Origin: Patagioenas fasciata
Taxonomy: Eukaryota > Chordata > Aves > Columbiformes > Columbidae
Length of the DNA stretch: 64,000 nt
Direction of reading: 5' to 3'
Assembly (NCBI RefSeq): GCF_037038585.1
Contig: NC_092520.1
Location: 61,710,001 to 61,774,000 of the forward strand
Below, in pieces: positions 60,345-64,000 of this stretch; the stretch's first letter is position 1, and each line of letters begins with the position of its first letter. The notes beneath the pieces are model-generated. The model was not told where the DNA came from. It saw nothing but the letters and a program-made list of their open reading frames with translations, and searched no databases. The position numbers and the translations under genes were made by a program.

Positions 60345-60368
60345 AAATTTTATTTTATTTTATTTTTA
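60345..60368 (+). repeat. (TTTTA)n simple repeat
   Basis: About four ATTTT units within an AT-rich stretch. Short pentanucleotide repeat. Confidence 0.88.
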
Positions 60369-63300
60369 AGATGCCAAAATAGTCTTACATGCAGTCAATA
60401 AAATGAAGAATGTATTTTCTCTAAAGTACTACTGTGTCTCATGAAAGTCATTGTGCTACTGCTTTGGTTTCTTTAGTTCAAATCAGAACTGAATAGCTCA
60501 GTTTATTTGCAGAACAGAAACCAATATTAGTTTGTGTTTACCCTTTTGGCTTAGATTTTAGAGAACAACATCTGCCAAATAATTGGCAAAGAACTTGCTG
60601 ACCGATGCTTTTTACATTGGGTTGGAATGATAAGGCGAAGAGAAACACAGGGCAAGTGTTGGCTGAACACTGAAGCCTTTGTGATTTGGAGTTTTAAAGA
60701 TGGGAATAAAGCTCTTTTGTGACACAATAACATCTTGGAGTCCTTCAGTTACACATTTTCCTGCATATTTCCCTGCAAGTGTTAAGCTCTGACTAAATAA
60801 TGATCCTAAACTCAGTTCATGTGATGGTTAGCAGCTGCACCTCTCAAGAGACTGTTCATTTGTTTTGTTTTCAGATGTGAACAGAATATTCAAATTAATT
60901 GAGAAAACCTAGATAGAGCAAGGTTAAACAGATGCAAAAAGAAATAATATAGGCCAGGAGCTAGTTTGTGTTGTACAGCAAATATGCATGAAGTGTCCTT
61001 CTTCATTTGTCACTGATCATATTAGCTGTACACAGTGTACAAGACTGGCCACACACTGGTACCCCGCACGGGCTTTGCAGAGGCAAAGTTGTCTCCGTTG
61101 AAGCTTCTGCCCTCTGTGTGGGGGGCCCAGACCACTGGTGTGACCTCCTTGAGCTGCGCTGGTCACGAGGCTGGCCCGGGTGAGATCAAGCATGCAACTG
61201 AAATAGTGGAAATGTTCTCTTGGAGGGAAGGTGCTTTCCAAAAAAGCTCAGTTTTCCACCATCTCCTTTTGATTTTTCTCACTTTTGGTGCGCGAAGTGC
61301 TGGTTTGAAAGCAAAGGAAGGTCTTCCAAGAGGTGTCGGTTTGGAAGCTTCCTAGGGTCTATTAGCAGGGTAGGTCCCACTGTGTGCAAAACTGCACAAC
61401 CTCTGTGCCACTGTAGACAGTGGTTCACTTCCAAAATCCTTGGAAGCAATTATTAAAGCCCTGATTCTTAGTAAGACAGACATGGCTAAGAAAAAAGCTT
61501 TTGGGGCAGGGAAGGAAGAAGTATATCTTCAGAAGGCCAGAAGCTATGCCCCAGATCAAGTGGGTTTCTTTTCTCTGCAATGTATATTACTTCACCTTTA
61601 GCTTGTTTATTTCAGCTTTTATCTTCTGTAAAATGAAATTACTTAGGTTAGCTACCCTGAGTGAGCAAGCTATGATGGCTTTCTGTCCCCATCCATGAGC
61701 GGAAAAACAAGTCAAACTAGTGGTAACTCCTCTTCCTGCCCTCTGAAGAAGTTGGTGACAAGGGTCGATTTTGGCAGAACGGTGTATCCAGTCTTTTATC
61801 ATCATAAGTGTTGCCTAAAATGATGTGTGCCACGTACTTCATCAGCAGCATTAGTGTCCCCTTGCTGGCAGCTCTCAGCCTTGCAGCACGATGCTCAGAG
61901 ATACACAGAAACAAACTGAAACAAAAGGATGCAGGTTAGGAGAACTGCATGCAGGCATTCACTCTAGGTAATCAGTGGGGCTAGACACCAAACAATACTG
62001 GAAATTTTCCTTTCTTTGGTCTGCTTTCGGGTGTGTGATGCCCTGCACTGTGTAACTTCATGCCAGTCCTTCTGATAAAACTCCTGGGGGTGGGAGTAGT
62101 GACTGGATGGAGACAAGTGCTGTCTTTGCCCCAGTAGCTAACTACATACACAGTCCAGAAAATCCCGATCTGTACACTCTGCAAGATTCAGTAGGATGGA
62201 AATGGCATTTTGGGTAAATGTCTGTTTGCTTTCTTTTACACACATCTCAGCACTGATGTTGTCTCGTCCTGGTCTCTTCTGTTATCCCCTCTCTGCATTT
62301 GACATTGCTCTCATCTTGCTCCACACAACCTGTGTGCCAACAAGGGGTAGTGGGAGCAGCTGGGAGAGCCCAGCTCCCTCCCAGCAACCATGGATTACCT
62401 CAGCCCAGGGGTGTTAGAGTTTGTGAGCATGTTTGGTGCCAATAGAGTGCTGTCAAGCACAAATTCCTCTGAATAATATAGCTGTATTAGCTGAAATATT
62501 TTCAAAGGGTTGTAACCTCACTGGATGTGTAGCCTTGTGTAAGAAGAAGAACACTGTTCAGTGTCAGAAGGCAACATCACCTTCTCTGAAAGTCCTTACT
62601 GATGTACAAGTAATTGTTTCTTATATTCATTCATTCATTATATCCATTTAGCCTGTGAATTTTCAGTGGGTTTTATTTTTTGGGGTATAGAGAAGGGAGG
62701 GAAAAATAGAGTCTGACCATGAGATTTTTTTCATGAAAAGAGCACCATCTTAGCCTTTGATTTCAACCTGTTGACTTCTAGGTTTATAACAGCATCCTTG
62801 TTCTTTGGTTTCACTTCTTGCTTTCTTAGAATATCCTTTAGGAATATTTAATACAAATTATCTTATTTGAGCATCTCAGCTAACTTTTTGCTGGTAGAAA
62901 GTTTCAAGAGCAGCTCTTTGAGATTAAAGAAGATACTCAGGTGAAGGCAATTTTCAGTGTCCTAAGTGCAAGATGGGACACCCCGTTGGGACCACGCGTG
63001 AGAGCTGTACCTGCCCCAGTCTCCATCATTCTTTTCCTTGGAGCCTGCCAGTCACTCGTGATCTTGCCAGGGCTGTCTGGTGTGGGCAAGGAGCACAGAG
63101 CAGAGGTCAGGGAGAGTATAGGGAATGCTGAGAAACTTTTTGGCTGTGCCTGGGGAATGTGTATTTCTGATACCCACTGAGCAATTCCGGGTGAGTCTCT
63201 GGTCACTAATACCCTTAGTAGCTTCTTTGGGGTTGGTGATAGTCTCTTCCCAGCGCTTTTGGAACATCTGGTCCTCCTTGAGCATAAAAGTTGGCTTGGC

Positions 63301-64000
63301 AGCTTTTCTCAAGGTTTCAGGAACATGTAGCCATTCATTTGGTAAATCCCTTATGGCAGCCCGAGGTGCCAGCCACCACTCTTTCCTGTACAACTGCCAG
63401 TGGTTTCTATGGTCCAGCTTCAGTCCTCTTTGAGACAGCTGCTTTCCTCCATCATTCTTCTGTGCATCTGTTTGGTTAAGGCTGTATTTTCATAAGCTTT
63501 TCAGACAAGCTGCATTGCCTGCAGTTAATGTCTGTTTCTTGAAGGATTACATTAGCAGTTGATTTAATTAATTGATATAACTGTATTCTGTAAGCTTTTG
63601 TGCCAATACCTGCCACTTAAACCTGTTAGTTGGATGTACCTGCTAAATCGTTATCCTTTTGTACTGTACTGCTGTAAAATGAATAAAGCAGTAGAGCAGC
63701 TCATATGATAGGTTAGGTGGTGGAAATGAGAGTGCAGATACAGCAATGAGTTTGCCTCCTCCCTGGAAGTTTAAAAAGAATCAAAGCACAGAATCACTCA
63801 TCTTGTGACTGAATCACAGTTCCAACACTACTTGGTGACTCTTTCTGCAGCCCATGATGCATCCTGCAGTCCTGATTCTGTATCTGTTGAGACCAGAGGA
63901 CCACAGAAGTTTTTTGCTCCTACTTTCTGGCCTTGATTTTTAAGGATCAGGTGACTTGAAGACTGTCAACTCATCTGCTGGTACTTTATGCATTGAGCTG

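Larger units (their letters stand above)
50577..64000 (+). other. Probable intron DNA to the end of the window
   Basis: No protein-coding exon, RNA gene or recognised interspersed repeat was found in these 13 kb. Slightly more GC-rich patches at about 58,440-58,680, 61,030-61,350 and 62,990-63,420 contain open frames of 100-113 codons, but they lack matching splice sites or recognisable motifs and are open on both strands. Simple repeats are listed separately. Confidence 0.45.

Noticed and set aside
61035..61355. 106-codon plus-strand frame in a GC-richer patch with a GGGTGAGAT donor-like site
   Set aside because: No matching acceptor, no known motif, and the opposite strand is open as well.
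63052..63393. 113-codon minus-strand frame overlapping a 102-codon plus-strand frame
   Set aside because: Both strands open, no recognised motif, no splice context. A decayed unknown repeat is possible but not shown.
1..64000. CRISPR array, bacterial operon, plasmid or phage content
   Set aside because: No regularly spaced repeats, no bacterial gene density or ribosome-binding sites; repeats and the CpG island are those of a vertebrate nuclear genome.

Overview
This looks like nuclear DNA from a bird. It is AT-rich and CpG-poor, with a single CpG island, and its recognisable interspersed repeats are typical of avian genomes. They are CR1 LINE fragments, one with the terminal ATTCTATGATTCTGTGA motif, and long terminal repeats (LTRs) of the ERVL-like kind common in birds. 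I see no bacterial, plasmid or viral gene organisation, no CRISPR array, no tRNA or rRNA, and no protein-coding exon that I can defend. The many short open frames have the lengths expected by chance in such DNA, or are translations of repeats.

Layout. 1-2,040: unique AT-rich DNA with low-complexity tracts. 2,050-5,700: a block of transposable-element debris: an unassigned 0.4 kb segment with a minus-strand open frame, a minus-oriented CR1 3' end (about 2,562-3,060), a plus-oriented LTR (about 3,134-3,440), a minus-oriented fragment of an ERVL-like LTR (about 4,270-4,495) and a nearly complete plus-oriented LTR of the same family (about 5,168-5,698). 5,700-27,590: about 22 kb of gene-free DNA with microsatellites, very old SINE-like relics and several short palindromes. 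27,590-28,460: the CpG island, with an Sp1-type GC box and a perfect plus-strand splice donor at 28,160/28,161. It is most simply read as the promoter and non-coding (or 5'UTR-bearing) first exon of a gene transcribed left to right. 28,460-64,000: probably the long first intron of that gene, holding two more CR1 fragments (about 45,202-45,440 and 50,124-50,576), A-rich CAAAC-type tracts, AT dinucleotide repeats and poly-T runs.

The window therefore reads as the 5' end of one long, intron-rich gene plus its upstream intergenic region. I could not name the gene, because no coding exon lies in view. I found no convincing new biological system. The items most worth a second look are the orphan CpG-island promoter, the clustered LTRs, an open frame of unknown origin at 2,110-2,415, a CRE-containing hairpin at 13,764-13,791, three long near-perfect palindromes and an AT-rich TAATTA cluster at about 33,786-33,871. 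All repeat assignments were made by eye from remembered family consensus sequences, without alignment.
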